Assembly: GCF_001039355.2 (NCBI RefSeq)
Contig: NW_019776028.1
Location: forward strand, 1 to 64,000
Direction of reading: 5' to 3'
From: Lingula anatina
Taxonomy: Eukaryota; Brachiopoda; Lingulata; Lingulida; Lingulidae
Length of the DNA: 64,000 nucleotides
The translations under genes were made by a program, and so were the position numbers. Below the pieces are notes generated by a model. That model saw only the letters and a list, made by a program, of their open reading frames with translations, was not told the DNA's origin and searched no databases. Below, piece after piece: positions 33,241 to 45,745 of the stretch (position 1 is its first letter; every line of letters starts with the position of its first letter).

Positions 33241-34569
33241 GTTTGCACTTTATGGTTTATTTTGGCTAAATACGCAAGCACTATCAGACAAATTGACTCC
33301 ACAGTCATATGGTTTCACAGTGCCACTTGGCCTCTGTATGATCAGCCAATCAGAGGCACAGGATGTAATAACCAGCCAGTGGTTATACACTTGTTCTTAG
33401 AGTTACTTTTTCACCAATAAGTCCACTGAGACAGGCAGGAATAGTTTTCTGCTACATGATTTATTCAACCGACTGAAGACTCAGGTCTCTTCTACCATCT
33501 CTCTCTGTGGTATCTATCCCTCACTCTCTCACTCTCTCTACTTTTATACATGAACTTAATTTACATTTTAGATTAACTTCTAGGACTGACATGCGACATG
33601 CCATGCCTCAAGACCTTAAAATATAATTGTGGGTACAATTTGCATTAACTAATATGTAGATCACATTTATGGAAATTAGCTCTCAATACTATTAATAGTT
33701 CACCACAAGCAAACTGTCATGCTAAGATCCATTTGGATATGTAAATGATATGTATTCAAATTTATGTTATCAGCACTAATTAACGGTTTACTACAAGGAG
33801 TTCAATGTCACTGAGAATAGGGAGAGCCTTCTCTCACTTCTCCAGAAAAATTCACATTTAGTAGTTCAGTGTAAAGGAAAGAAAAATGTAAAGGATGAAT
33901 ACTGGAAGATTTATTCAAACACAACCCTGTCACAACCTTGACAGCAAACTAGCTCCTCTCTTTTCATGAACACATAAATAGATCTTTCCTATTACTTGAT
34001 TACTCTGTCATCAGAACTAGCATGGTATGGGCGGCAGTTTATACAAAAATTAAAAACACAATTAGACGTTGTAGTTATCAGATCAGACAGCAATACTTAA
34101 GAACTAAACGAGACATTTCTAAAATGCGGCAAAATATGACTAGTCTAGAAAACGCAACTAGAAGCGATAATTCGATTTGACGCTAGATGGCACTCATGTC
34201 AATGGTCTTGGCTACCCTTGCGCCGACGTCACAGTCAATACCGCGAAATTCTGACACTGACAAGTGCTTGCGATTGACAGATTGAGGAGAGTTGACGGGT
34301 GTTGTACTATAGTAGGCTAGTATAGAGAATTACAATAATGGCTAACAACAGATCAAAGACCTCGATCAAGAGCAGATATCTCTATACAAATAACTGACCT
34401 TTTTGCAGAGACGACAGACTTGTTGGGAGTGTTTGTCAGAGCCGGCCAGGGTGATGATGATAACAACACCATGCGATGCGTTTTCAAGCTGACAGTAACA
34501 GGAAGGTGCTTTAAAGCTTGTTTCTTAAATGACAAATGCAAGTGGTACATGATCACAGGAATTCTGGAA
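33241..34569. other. No gene seen
   Basis: No supported exon; short CT-rich runs near 33505-33540. Confidence 0.45.
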
Positions 34570-35100
34570 ATGGTAAAAGGATGTTGTGTGTCTGGCTGTA
34601 CAAGCTAACAGTTGTAAAAATCCAGAGAAAAAAATTTTGTCAGCTGCCCACATTATCAGCATGACTCGAATGGCCATGAGCAATCAATCCTGCTTATAAA
34701 ATATGTTAATCCAGATGGGAGTTTTGACATAAACAAGATGTGGACCCCTAGCTCAAAATTTGTATATGTGTGTTCAGCCAATTTTGTCACAGGTACAATA
34801 AGAAATCAACGAGTTCAATATCTTTAGTAATTTTTGATATATATGTGCTTCCTTGCAAACATAAGATTTTTATTGAATAATCTATCAATTCTTATGGTTT
34901 TTATTTTAAAAGAATTACTCAAAATGACTGTCTTCCTATAGTGGGCAGAGTAAGAGATCCAGAGCATCCAGGTTATTGTCCCTCAATTTTCCCACATAAT
35001 GTGACAGTCCAAGTCAAGTCTACACAGAAGGAGCAATGCCTCAAACGTGAAGACACCAAAAAAGATGCATACAAACAGGCAAAGAACTGGTAAATGAGCA
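34570..35100 (+). pseudogene. THAP-domain relic
   Basis: Begins MVKGCCVSGCTS at 34570, then after a frame break continues to MWTPSSKFVYVCSANF, which matches the THAP pattern C..C, W.P, C.xHF, with N in place of the zinc-binding H. After a possible intron (GTCACAG|GTACAA at ~34790), GRVRDPEHPGYCPSIF (34935 onward) fits the region following the THAP domain in THAP transposases. It stops early. It probably belongs with the transposase fragment at 36930. Confidence 0.55.
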
Positions 35101-35484
35101 ACTGAAGAAGACAGCCTTCTGTGAAGTGGCAGAGCAGGAAGGCAATACCTGCCACGAGGAATCAGCAAAGAAGATGGAGGACAGTCCTGTAGACCATGAG
35201 GACGTGGCACCATTGTTATGTATTTTTAGTTATTTAATGTATGTGTTTTATTATAATTTTTTCATTGTGATATTTGTATTAAGTTCAAATTTGATATTTG
35301 TTTATTCTTTTACTTTCATTTGTTTGATTTGTTTCAATTATATTTCAGTTCACCGTCGCCATATTGTTTCTAGATGAGTATAAATAAATGTTTATTACTC
35401 CACCGGGAATTCTGTGTTGACATTCGCTACAGTGAAATAACAATGACAAAATTGGACTAGAAAGACACCTGTTTAGACATTAAA

Positions 35485-35809
35485 ATGGCTTCAGAGGAAT
35501 TGATCCATGTGAGTTGGGCCAGAAAGGGTGCTGTCACAAAGGCCAAAGGACATGTTAAAAGAGCAGTCGCGAATGAGAAGGCAAGGGCATGTGCAGTTAA
35601 AATTGTAATGGACAAACTCAAGGACGTTTCAACATTTCGAGGCAATGCATGACGCGTATCACGTGGAACTGGAGTATGACCAGTTGGACGAGAGTGAGGA
35701 GTGGTTTCGCGGTGTCAAGGAACGTTATATTGAGGGTATTAAACTTGGCAAATCATTTTTAAGACATACTTCCAAGGTGCCCAAGGAAGAAAAACTGTCA
35801 ACTGATTGA
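35485..35809 (+). pseudogene. Retroelement gag-like (DUF1759-type) fragment
   Basis: MASEELIHVSWARKGAVTKAK, then after a +1-type break near 35630, FEAMHDAYHVELEYDQLDES and EEWFRGVKERY. This helical, charged pattern is typical of the start of BEL/Pao-like gag proteins. Broken by one frameshift, ending at 35807-35809. Confidence 0.45.
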
Positions 35810-36096
35810 TCGTGAGAGTGAAAGGTTTACTTGTGTAAGTGAGTGTAAGTGAGCAATTGTGAGTGAAAGCATCCATCTATAGGACATCTATAGGGGTCCA
35901 GCAGTCACTACTACACGTAGTACTGAAAGAGCCCAGAAGCCCTCAGAACTACAACTGGAGAATGTACCTGTGCCAGAAATTGGTAATGAAGAAGTCATTG
36001 TGACGGAGCCAGAAGAGTGCAGTGATGCAGTGGAGGTGGAGTGTTTGGTGAAGCTGGAGGAACCTATGCAGCCTGGGGTGCAGTGCAGCATTTTCA

Positions 36097-36921
36097 GGCC
36101 TACCCAACTACCAGACTCTGCACCTACGGATCCAGAATAAACCGGTTTATCAGACCACACTACCCATTTTCAAGGTGTGTGTCAGATCGCATTACAGAGT
36201 ATCAGCCACCACACGGATTTTGCCTGGTGCGCGATGTGATAGCAATGATCCTAAGCGGGGTTGGAAAGTAGTGCATCTCATCTAGATTCAATCGCTGCTG
36301 CAATTTTCCCTGTTTATGCTAAAATCTGACAATACCGCAATTTTCATCATAACCTGGATGGACGAGATTGAGGGCAGGGGTAATCCTAGAGAGGGGTGAG
36401 AAACGTCCATTGTTCTTGTCAGCGAGGCTGGCCTTTTTCAGGGTATGTACGCACAGATAAAAAACTAAGTATTGTGGGAACGTTACTAATGAAGCCACTG
36501 GTAGTACTAGTAGATGTCAGCCTGTAGTCTAGAACAAGCGCCTCGATGACGAGTGAACAGGTGTCAAAAACAAAAGACCCAGGTGTGGTAGTTCAACTAC
36601 TGTTCATGCGTGCCACAACGACCAAACCTAATTGTTCCTCAAGGTCACAAAACAATAACCGTTATTGACTTAATCATAAAAGTAGCGCGTTTCCACCCCC
36701 TGATTGAGGGAGTCGTCTGTCGCCATGGTGTTGTATTCATACGACTCCTACTTGACGAAAACGATGCGCGATACCCGGATGACAGGTAGGCTTACAAAAT
36801 TTGTGATGGGGTATGATACTCTGTAATGAGATCTGACACACACCTTGAAAACGGGTAGTGTGGTCTGATATACCGGTTTATTCTGGATCCGTAGGTGCCG
36901 AGTCTGGTAGTTGGGTAGGCC
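36097..36921. repeat. 107-bp inverted duplication with 611-bp spacer
   Basis: 36097-36203 and 36815-36921 are reverse complements over 107 bp with 4 mismatches. Both are embedded in coding-like sequence (plus-strand PTQLPDSAPTDPE on the left; SVGAESGSWVG read-through on the right). Confidence 0.85.
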
Positions 36922-37157
36922 TGATTTTGATAGATGCAGAAAGCAAGTATTCAGTGCAGCAGTTTGTCAACAATCCAGATGCCACTTTGTATTATATTGG
37001 ATTTCAGAACTATGAACATTTCACATATTTTTGGGATGTGCTTGGTACAGCAGTGTACAATTTAAATTATGGATGTAAATCTCTGTCTATGAGGATCACC
37101 TTTTTCCAACCCTCAGCAAGCTTGTCTGGCAAGATTGATAAAAACCATTTACACTAG
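36922..37157 (+). pseudogene. DDE transposase fragment (THAP/DDE_Tnp_4 type)
   Basis: The open frame continues from the inverted repeat: FVNNPDATLYYIGFQNYEHF and a downstream VLGTAVYNLNYGCKSLS, typical of the pre-catalytic region of THAP-linked DDE_Tnp_4 transposases. No catalytic DDE residues are in the window; truncated. Confidence 0.45.
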
Positions 37158-38341
37158 AGAGAGTAGTTCCCTATTCGTCTAGCTTACTCCATGACTTATC
37201 AATAAATCCCAGGGACAGATCTTCCACAAACTTGGTATTTACCTACCCAATAGTGTCTTTTCTCATGGTCAACTCTATGTGGCATTCTCTAGAGCCAGGT
37301 CGTTCTAGAACATTTTTGTTTAAGTCACAACATCTTCAATTCAGGACAAGTGTGGAAATAAGACTTTCACACAGAATATAGTATATAAAAAGATTCTATT
37401 AATCGTGTATACTTATCTCAAATAAAAAGCGAATTGTGTTTTACAGGTGTAATATTTTTATGTCGTATGTTTCTGTAATTTTTGGTTCTGTAGAAAGTGG
37501 ATCACACCCTACCAAGAAGGGTACGCACGTATAAAGATTGCAGTGAGAGCTCCAAAACAGTGGCAGCTCACCAAAAAAGAAACTATAATGTCTTACAAAA
37601 ACTGGCGACAGAATTTAGCTTACATCCTTTCTTTAGATGCCAACTTTACTCCCTTCTTAGCTGATGGATAAACGTGGCTCAGAAAAACTGCCACTACCCC
37701 CCTACGAGGACTATGTGCTGCTCCTGCACATACCAGTAAATTCTAGGAACCCACTTTCTATGAAAACATTAGTAATACTTTTATCAATCACATTAAGGAA
37801 AAGAGAAAAAAATCTCATCAACAGTTTTAACAGTTTCAGATACAGACTATGGGACACTGTAGCTGCAGAAAAGGAAGTTTAGCAGCTGAGTCAAACGTTG
37901 TTTTATGGCGACGGTCTATAACCTAATTCGCTATGTAATTTTGGCCATAATTGTATAGAGCCTCGGATTCAATGCTGCATTTAAACTCCCATGAAGCAGC
38001 AGATTCAGCGCTACATCTTTGGCAATTGGTTGTGATTGGCCAATCATTTCGTCCAATCACAGTAACTAGGTCGTGACATCTGGCCCAATCAGCATGAACT
38101 AGGTCACGCGTTTCCACGAGGTACGCGCCGTCGCATTTAAGGAAGCGAATGATAGTATTCTTTCTCTCACTACTCTTAGCACGTCATTCGCTAGAGAACA
38201 GACAACGGATTACAATCGCCACTGTACGATTTTTATCCCCGCCACCTTCCCCGTCTCCTCCAAATAACAAAATTACAATTCAATTACAAAAAATTTACAA
38301 AAAATTTTATCTGTCTGCTGCTGTCTTCATTACACTTTTCA
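37158..38341. other. No gene recognised; possible 5' region of the DIRS element
   Basis: Short ORFs only. CATTCGCTA-type words occur near 37926 and 38185, but I could not establish DIRS inverted termini. Confidence 0.4.
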
Positions 38342-39423
38342 GTGCCTCATAAGAGATCTAGAAGTTCAACAGCTCCCGAGAGTACTCCAAGCAAGCACTG
38401 GGCAAACAAAACGCCTCCTTCTGCAAGCACTTCTTACGCGGGACCCTCATCAGCACCAGACAAATGTCCACGAGGCGGTAAAGGAAAGCAACTTCTTCGT
38501 AGACCTACACCTCCCTCCAATGCGGTCGCTTCTTCACCCTCCACTTCTGCGAGTTCACCTTCAACCCCGCCCGTGGACAACCAAACTATTTTCAACATTC
38601 TCAAAGAGATGTCGCAAGCCATGTCCACGCTAGCAGCCAACTCGGTGCCAGCCCAGTCAGGCCAACACACTGTACCCGAGTCTGTTCCTCCATCTACGGC
38701 TTCTTCAGCAGACACAGGTATAGTACCTCCCCAAACTTCAAGCAGGTAATCCACAAAATCTATTCCCCTTCATGCCCTGGTCGATGACAAATTAAAAGAC
38801 TGAAATTTGGGGGAACGAGTTTACAGAATTGTCACTACTCCTCCAGGACCAGTCAACTCAGTTGTCTCAACCTGGCGACTCCCTCCCACTGGCCATGGAA
38901 AACCACCATGGTAAGCTCACACTTGCAGTTTCTCAGGGTAAAAGGCCCCAGATCATCTCTATGTCCCAATGGACAATGGCCTCACACCTTCATGTCTGTG
39001 TATACTCTCAAACACCCCCATGAGGCTCCCAATTTACTCAAGTATACTGAAGACATTAGGGTCTTAGCAGGGCTATGGGGGGACTGGTTGGCTTACGACC
39101 GCAACTTCACGGCTAACAAAGAGAGGTCTGGCGACCCATGGGAAGACACTAATTGGGACCTTTGGAATAGGGCTCTACTTAACTCCCGCCCAAGCAACAG
39201 TAACCAACATTTTCGCCCAAGGGGAACATTCAAACCGAGACAGCCATTTCGTAAATTCCCTGCGGGGGTCTGCTACAAATTTCATTCCGGAAACCACTGT
39301 AGGGGGGATTGCTGGTATGACCACAAATGTTTCCATTGTTCAGGGGGGATCCACCCAGCTTCCCAGTGTCCCCACTCAGAGAATAGACCACCTTGCCCAC
39401 CCCACGTACCCCGCACTGGCTAA
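38342..39423 (+). pseudogene. DIRS-type retroelement gag (broken)
   Basis: The first frame (38342-38749) is Ser/Pro/Thr-rich, as in gag N-termini. The second (about 38908-39423) has ANLLKYTEDIRVLAGLWGDW-like text (the LLKY..DIR..A pattern), WDLWNRALL and a cysteine/histidine cluster (CYKFHSGNHCRGDC, CFHCSGGIHPASQC) that fits zinc knuckles. Frame breaks separate the two and follow the end, so no full-length gag is encoded. Confidence 0.7.
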
Positions 39424-40665
39424 CAGAAACACACCATCTACCTCCTAGGGTTCTCAAAACACCAGTAGATCCCAGCAAACTCAATAAGTACCTTTCCGGC
39501 TATCCTTCCGAATTAAGAAAGCAACTAGTATCGGGTTTTACGATTGGTTTCAAACTAGGTCACAATGGCTCTCAATCCCCATCTTCTGCCCATAATCACA
39601 AGTCAGCTCTGGATAGGCCCGAAGTTGTAGATCAAAAGTTGTCATCTGAATTAGAACTAGGCAGGTTGGCTGGTCTTTTTAATTCGAAACCATTCTCACA
39701 TTTAGCCATATTGCCCATTGGCCTTCACCCAAAGAAAGATCCAGGCAAGTTTAGGCTCATTCACGATCTCTCTTCAGGTCAGTCAGTTAGTTAACGATGG
39801 CATTGATAGGGAATTCTCCTCTGTAAATTGCCATTGAGAATGCAATAGAACTCATCAATATGTCGGGAAGATCCTCTTGGATGGCAAGACTGATGTGGAA
39901 TCTGCTTTCAGAATTCTTATGGTTCACCCCGACGATCAACACCTGTTAGGGTTTATATGGAATGATAAGTTTTATTTTGACACGCGCCTGCCAATGGGCT
40001 GCTCCTCCTCCTGTAGAATATTTGAAATGTTCAGTACCTCCCTCCAACGGATTGCGGAGAATAAATTCAAGGCCCACTCTATGGTTTGCATTCTTGACGA
40101 CTTTCTGTTCGTAGCCCCCACCCTAGAAAAATGTCAGCAGGACCTCCACAATTTCTTGGCGCTCTGTAACGATTTAGGTGTTCCTATTGTGAGTGAGAAG
40201 AGGCTTGGCCTTACCAGAGTCCTACCTTTCACCGGTATTGAACTAGATACTGAATTGATGGAAGCCATACTTCTAGAGGACAAGGTCTCAAAATGCAGGT
40301 CTCTCATAACCAAGTTCCTGGGTAGATCTAAAGTTACATTTCAGCAACTGCAGTTGCTCATTGGGCTCTTGAATTTCACTTGCTCACTAGTCCTGCCTGG
40401 CAGGGCTTTTCTTCGCAGACTAATTGACCTAACGATTGGTATCAGAAAACCCCACCACTTCATCAGGCTGTCTATACAGGCCAAGTTGGACCTGGAGACC
40501 TGGGCCCACTTTCTTTCTGTCTATAATGAGAAATTGTTTCTTCTTGATTTCAAATGGCTTACCTCACCCGCTCTGAAACTGTACACTGGTGCGGCAGCCT
40601 CCCTCGGATATGGAGCTATTTTTAGGGACAGTTGGTTTTTGGGGCTTGGCCAAAACATTTTCTAA
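39393..40665 (+). pseudogene. DIRS-type reverse transcriptase (broken)
   Basis: Frames 39393-39794 and 39877-40665 together cover LPIGLHPKKDPGKFRLIHDLSS, DVESAFRILMVHPDD, LPMGCSSSCRIFE, ILDDFLFVA (the catalytic DD) and FTGIELDT, the ordered RT blocks of DIRS elements. A stop and frame change separate the two parts around 39795-39876. Confidence 0.85.
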
Positions 40666-41114
40666 ACTGCATCATCACTTTGCTAGAATTTTACCCCATT
40701 GTAGCGGCAGTCGACCTCTGGGCCTCGGAGTTAAGAAATAGGTGTGTCATGCTCTTCACTGACAATGAAGCTTTGGTCCACATCATAAACAAACAGACAT
40801 CTAGGGACCCCCACATCATGCACCTGGTTCGACACTTTGTCCTATCTTGTCTCAAGAATTACATCCTGTTTAAGTCAAAACACATTCTCGGTTGCGAGAA
40901 TAACTTAGCAGATTCTCAATCACGTCTTCAGGCACAATCATTCAGACGACCTGCTCCGGCCATGTCCAGAACTCCGACTTCCCTCCTGGCACATTTTCTA
41001 CCTCAAAACTTGAGTCTACCAAGGAACTTGTGGACGCGGCTCTGGAACCATCTTCCAAAAAGGCTTACGATAAAGCTTTCCTTAATTTCTCTTCATTTCA
41101 GACGACCACAATAG
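40632..41114 (+). pseudogene. DIRS-type RNase H region (broken)
   Basis: EFYPIVAAVDLW, LFTDNEALVHIINKQTSRDP and HILGCENNLADSQSR carry the E, D and D positions of the RNase H-like fold found between RT and recombinase in DIRS elements. It is shifted in frame relative to the RT. Confidence 0.8.
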
Positions 41115-41206
41115 GTCTTCCTTCCCCCCGCTTCCTAGCCACGATTGCCGATATACTTTTGTATATTTCCCACCTTCGAGATTAAAAACTCTCTCCCAAC
41201 ACAATT

Positions 41207-41953
41207 GTGTCTGAAATCTCGAAATTAAGTTATTTTCACAAACTGGCTGGCCATTCTGACCCCACCAGCGCATTCAATGTTAAAAAACAACTTATAGGTG
41301 TTCACAAGTTGAACCCATCCTCCAATTCTAGACTTCCCATCACAGTCAGAGTACTTCACAAACTAGTTAGGGCAGTCGAGCTCACTCTTTCCAACTCCTA
41401 CACCATGTCAATCTTTAAAGCAATGTACCTTACAGCTTTCCACGGGTTTTTCTGTATAGGCGAGATGACAGCTAGGGGAACGGGGGGCCCCAACCACTCC
41501 CTCTCCCGGGAATATTAAAAATTCTTTTGCAACCATGAAGGGGAGCAGGCAGTCGAACTGGTAATTTCCCATTACAAGCATAACATTAAAGGCTCCCCAT
41601 TTTCCATAGTTATTGGCCCTAAAAATAATCCTTTATGTGGGGTAAAAGCCTTAGATCAATACATCAAGCTGAGGGGGGATTCACCAGGCCCACTTTTTTG
41701 TCACCTGAATGCCACACCCATTCATCGGGATTTCTTCAACAAACAGCTGGAGAGGGATCTTCGGTTCTGCCACTTGAACCCTTCCCGCTTCAAAGGACAC
41801 AGTTTCAGAATAGGAGCTGCTTCCCTGGCCGTGCAGAACAACCTATCAGATGCTAAGATAAAACGGCTTGGTCGTTGGAATTCAGACTCGTTCAAGAAAT
41901 ACATTCGCACTCCCATGCTCTGGTCTAGTCAAGCAACTGGACTTGTGGAATAG
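41207..41953 (+). pseudogene. DIRS tyrosine recombinase (broken)
   Basis: Starts near VKKQLIGVHKLNP and runs to a stop at 41951-41953. HSFRIGAASLA (HxxR box) and LGRWNSDSFKKYIR (W and nucleophile Tyr) are intact, but the box I position reads GFFCIGEMTA where an Arg is expected, and a TAA interrupts it at about 41516. Present as a dead copy. Confidence 0.8.
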
Positions 41954-41973
41954 GACTTTTTAGTATATTTACA

Positions 41974-41978
<5 letters not shown>

Positions 41979-42039
<61 letters not shown>
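41979..42039. repeat. (TA)n(CA)n microsatellite
   Basis: Simple repeat directly after the DIRS recombinase. Confidence 0.9.
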
Positions 42040-43371
42040 GGGACTCACTTTAGTATGCACTCACACACATTTTAGTGACATTTGAAAAAATCGGACTTTC
42101 ACATGTTTCACTTAGTGACATTAATTATAGAAGTATTTTCATTTATCATTTCATGTTCAGCCTCAATTTCATTTTGAAGTCCAGCAAGACATGCGGACCT
42201 CATATTCCTATCTTCCCAGAGATCTAGCAAGACATGCAGATTCTCTCCTTCTACCCATTTCTTTTATATTTTTCATTCCATTGTGTTATTTCTCTGGTCC
42301 AGCAAGACATGAGGACCAGTTATTTGTGATTACCTAATCAGTTAATTTAGAATTGGCCAATCTAATTCATAAAAGACCGGGTGGGCACATTTGAAATTTC
42401 TTCGACATCTAAATTTCTCTAACTAGGGATGGCAGAATGGAGAGCTCTACTCCTCGCTATAAGGCCTGATTATCATAAGGAAAAGAGCATACCTCCCCCT
42501 CCCTCAAAATGAGGGAGTTAGGGTTGGGTAGCACGCTGCAGCTTATCTGCCGTCCACCAACTTTGCTTATTAGCTTATCCTTTATTTCAAATTCCATCGA
42601 CGTGCTTCGTCCGATCGTTGTTCAGAGTTTTTCTTCTCGGCCTCTTTGCAACCCCACAAATTAGAACGTCTGCACTACATTGTTTGGGAATTATATATAA
42701 AATAAAGTTTTTTCAGACGTAAAAGTTACGTAATTAGGCACTGTCACAATTATTCCATTTTAGCTTCTAAAATTACTTCATTTCATTTATTAGAGGGATT
42801 CACAATAAAAGCGGGCGTCATTGGCCAAATTTCGAACATCATACTTGTGTTTGTCACTTTAATACCTTTTCTATTCTTCACTGTATTGAACTTGTTTTGA
42901 TCATGGAGACATAAATAGCATTATACGGGTCATTCTTCTTGACCCCATATTTGTCTATGTATTATGACGCAGAACATGACTGTGTAAACACTAATCTTAA
43001 AAGTGATTTATAATATGTGTTATCAATTTTCTTTGTATAGACACTTTTGTGTTACTTCAGATTGCCGAGTAGTTTAGTTAGGTAAAATGTGCAGCATGTT
43101 CATCTTAAATCTTTACCAGTTTCAGAAATAAAACACTTCATTAATTTTATCAGTGGGTTTATTTGATAGATATATACTTTAAAAAAAAAAAAGTGAGATT
43201 TCCAATGAATTAAAACTTTCCAACTCCTTTTCCATAAATGGACCAGTGTTATCGCCTTTATTTTAGAGAACCGCAGATGACTTACATGGCCAACCAGAAT
43301 GCCCACACCCATTTGACTGCTAGCCTTAAACAACCCTTTACAGGGCTATGATGAAAACATAGCTGATTCTA
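42040..43371. other. Probable 3' region of the DIRS element plus unassigned sequence
   Basis: Three spaced copies of CCAGCAAGACATG (about 42181, 42230 variant, 42300) are seen; no coding sequence. Confidence 0.4.
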
Positions 43372-43599
43372 ATGAAAAATGTCAAGAATGATTATACAAT
43401 TTCACCACTCTGTGTAAGTCGCTCAGCATTCCCTTGGCACCAGTCAAAACTTTTGGGCCAAGTCGTGTCATTTTTAGGCTTGAAACTAGATGTTAAAAAG
43501 CGTGAGATCAGGCTTCCCCAAGAGCAAATTGATGCTTATGTCAGCCTCTTAACTCAACATGCTAAGAAACAAAAAATAACACTACTAGTACTTTCTTGA
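43372..43599 (+). pseudogene. Reverse transcriptase C-terminal fragment
   Basis: VSFLGLKLDVKKREIRLPQE matches the FLG box after the RT catalytic core of DIRS/Ngaro-like elements. Isolated and truncated. Confidence 0.55.
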
Positions 43600-43719
43600 G
43601 TAATAAACTCAAAGCTTGTATAGTATACTGAACCTAGTTATTCTACATTTTGGTTTAAGCACATATTTACTTTTACCTATGTTTTGTTTGTCCCTCACTA
43701 GAGTTATATATTCAGAATT

Positions 43720-44070
43720 TTGAACAAAGTTTTAACACACTCATACATTGGCAGGCCAGGGCAAATAGTAGAAAATCCACATGAAGAATATTTCAACCTT
43801 GGTTTTGATGGCACTAGCATACAAGTAGTCTGTCATGGTAAACATGCAGGTAGAGGTACAGTAAGTGAGGGCCCCAAGTCTTTGAAAAAGGAAATGAATG
43901 TGGTAGCTACTTGTTACCCAGATATAGTCTACCTTCAAGTAAGGAGCAATGATTTGTCAAAGGAATATTCAGACCTCTTAAAAAAAAAACTTACGATAAA
44001 GTTCAATTCTGGACTGTGCCCCGACAGGAGAAAAAAACAACTCCAGATGGACAGTCGAGATGATCATTAA
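43720..44070 (+). pseudogene. SGNH-hydrolase-like retroelement ORF (truncated)
   Basis: HSYIGRPGQIVENPHEEYF near the start and CYPDIVYLQVRSNDLS later match blocks I and III of the SGNH/GDSL hydrolase-like ORFs known from Ngaro and some other retroelements (GDS replaced by GHS-like HSY). It follows an RT tail, as in those elements, and ends early. Confidence 0.5.
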
Positions 44071-44114
44071 CACTACATTCTACGTGACAAAGCTCGTGGG
44101 TCACCCTATCGTTA

Positions 44115-45600
44115 GTGGTGACTTTTTACAGACCTATATCACCAATAACAAGGGTTTGGTCAAAAAGCAGTGGATATAACAACAATCTTTGCCTATTTCG
44201 GTGCCTTGCCCTGCACAGAGGGTGGCCAGTTCTTGGGACTAGAAAAACTGCAAAACAGTTGTTTGAGAAGTACAGAGCCAAGACAAGATGCAAGATCAAA
44301 GGGTTTGAGAGAACATCGAAAGGTTGTACGAGTTGCAGGAAACAGAAGACGGCGCGACTTTTGCTTATTACGTGCATCAATCGCTGAACAAGTACAAGGA
44401 AACCATGTCGCTTAATGTGTATGACAATCACTTTTCGTACATAAAAGACATGGGGAAATATACTCAAAAATATACTCAAAATGCGATAAAATGTTCAAGC
44501 ATAAAGGTAATTTACATGTTCACGAATGGACATGTGAAGCTTACGTCAAACACCTCTTCCCACCAACCATTTTTGAGGAACTGGCGGATTAGGATCTGGT
44601 TATCTCCAAGGAAGATAGATATTACCCCTATCGGGCAACCTTCGATATCGAGTGCCTACTACCACCAGCGAACAACCCCAACGACAGTGAAAAACTGCAC
44701 TTGGAGCACAAACACCAGTTCCTGAGTGTGAGCATTTGTAGCAATGTGCCAGGACACACCATGCCTAAGTGCTTCATATCGGACGGTGATCCCGAGAGAA
44801 CAGTGAGAAGATTTATAGCTGCCCTCATTGAAATTAGTGAGGAAGCTATGGTAATATTAAATGATTAATTTAACTGGGTATTTAATATGGTTACAAAAAA
44901 GTAAGGGAAGATGTAGAACTAGATGTTGAAACGAGTGACAAAGAAATAGATGTTAACAAAACCTGAGAAAGGGCCATCAACTAACAATCTTTTTCTAAGT
45001 TTAGCAATCATTTAAAGGAATTACCAGTTTTAGGGTTCAATATTGGGCATTACGATTTGAATGCCATGAAAACATTGTCTTTTCCGGTGTTGATAAAAGG
45101 AGAAAAGTTGCGCTTTGTTGTCAAGCAGAACAATAACTTTATTGTGCTTAAGTCAGATAGTTTGAAAATCTTAGATGTCAAAAATTATTTAGCCCTCGGT
45201 TGTAGTTACAGTCAGTTTCCCAAGGCAATCGAGTGTACAGAATCTAAGGGGTTCTTTCCCTATGAGTGGATGGACTCCTTGGATAAACTCGAATACCCAT
45301 GTCTCCCTCCACGTGAAGCATTTGCCTCACAATTAAAGCAAAAAACCATAAATGAGGAGGATTAGGCATTGTGCCAACAGGTGTGGGAGGAAAACAACGT
45401 GGAAACAATGTGTGACTTTCTCACCTGGTATAACAACAAAGATAATGAACCGATGCTGGAATCAGTTGCTAAAATGTTTCCCTTCTACCTTGAGAGGGGA
45501 ATTGATATGTTTAAAGATGGTATGTGTACCAGGTTTAACGCTGAAATACCTTTTTCAAAACATAGGAGATGCAACAGGTATGTTTTATTGGCTATCTGAC
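44115..45600 (+). pseudogene. Relic of Polinton-like DNA polymerase B
   Basis: Several frames together keep NNNLCLFRCLALHRG, NVYDNHFSYIKDMGKY, a FDIE motif near 44650 (exonuclease I box), a GFN-containing stretch near 45030 (exonuclease II) and FFPYEWMDSLDKL. This order is typical of the N-terminal and exonuclease part of the protein-primed polymerases of Polinton/Maverick elements. There are at least three frame breaks, and the polymerase core is missing. Confidence 0.6.
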
Positions 45601-45745
45601 AGTTCATCCACTGCCAAGAGAACAAGAGAATTTGGACATTTGGAAAGAGAAGAAAATAGTTTTGACTGTTACAGAGACTACAGACTATTGTGATATAAAC
45701 AACCTCTCACCAATCATATGCTACATATTTTGCATAGATAATTAA

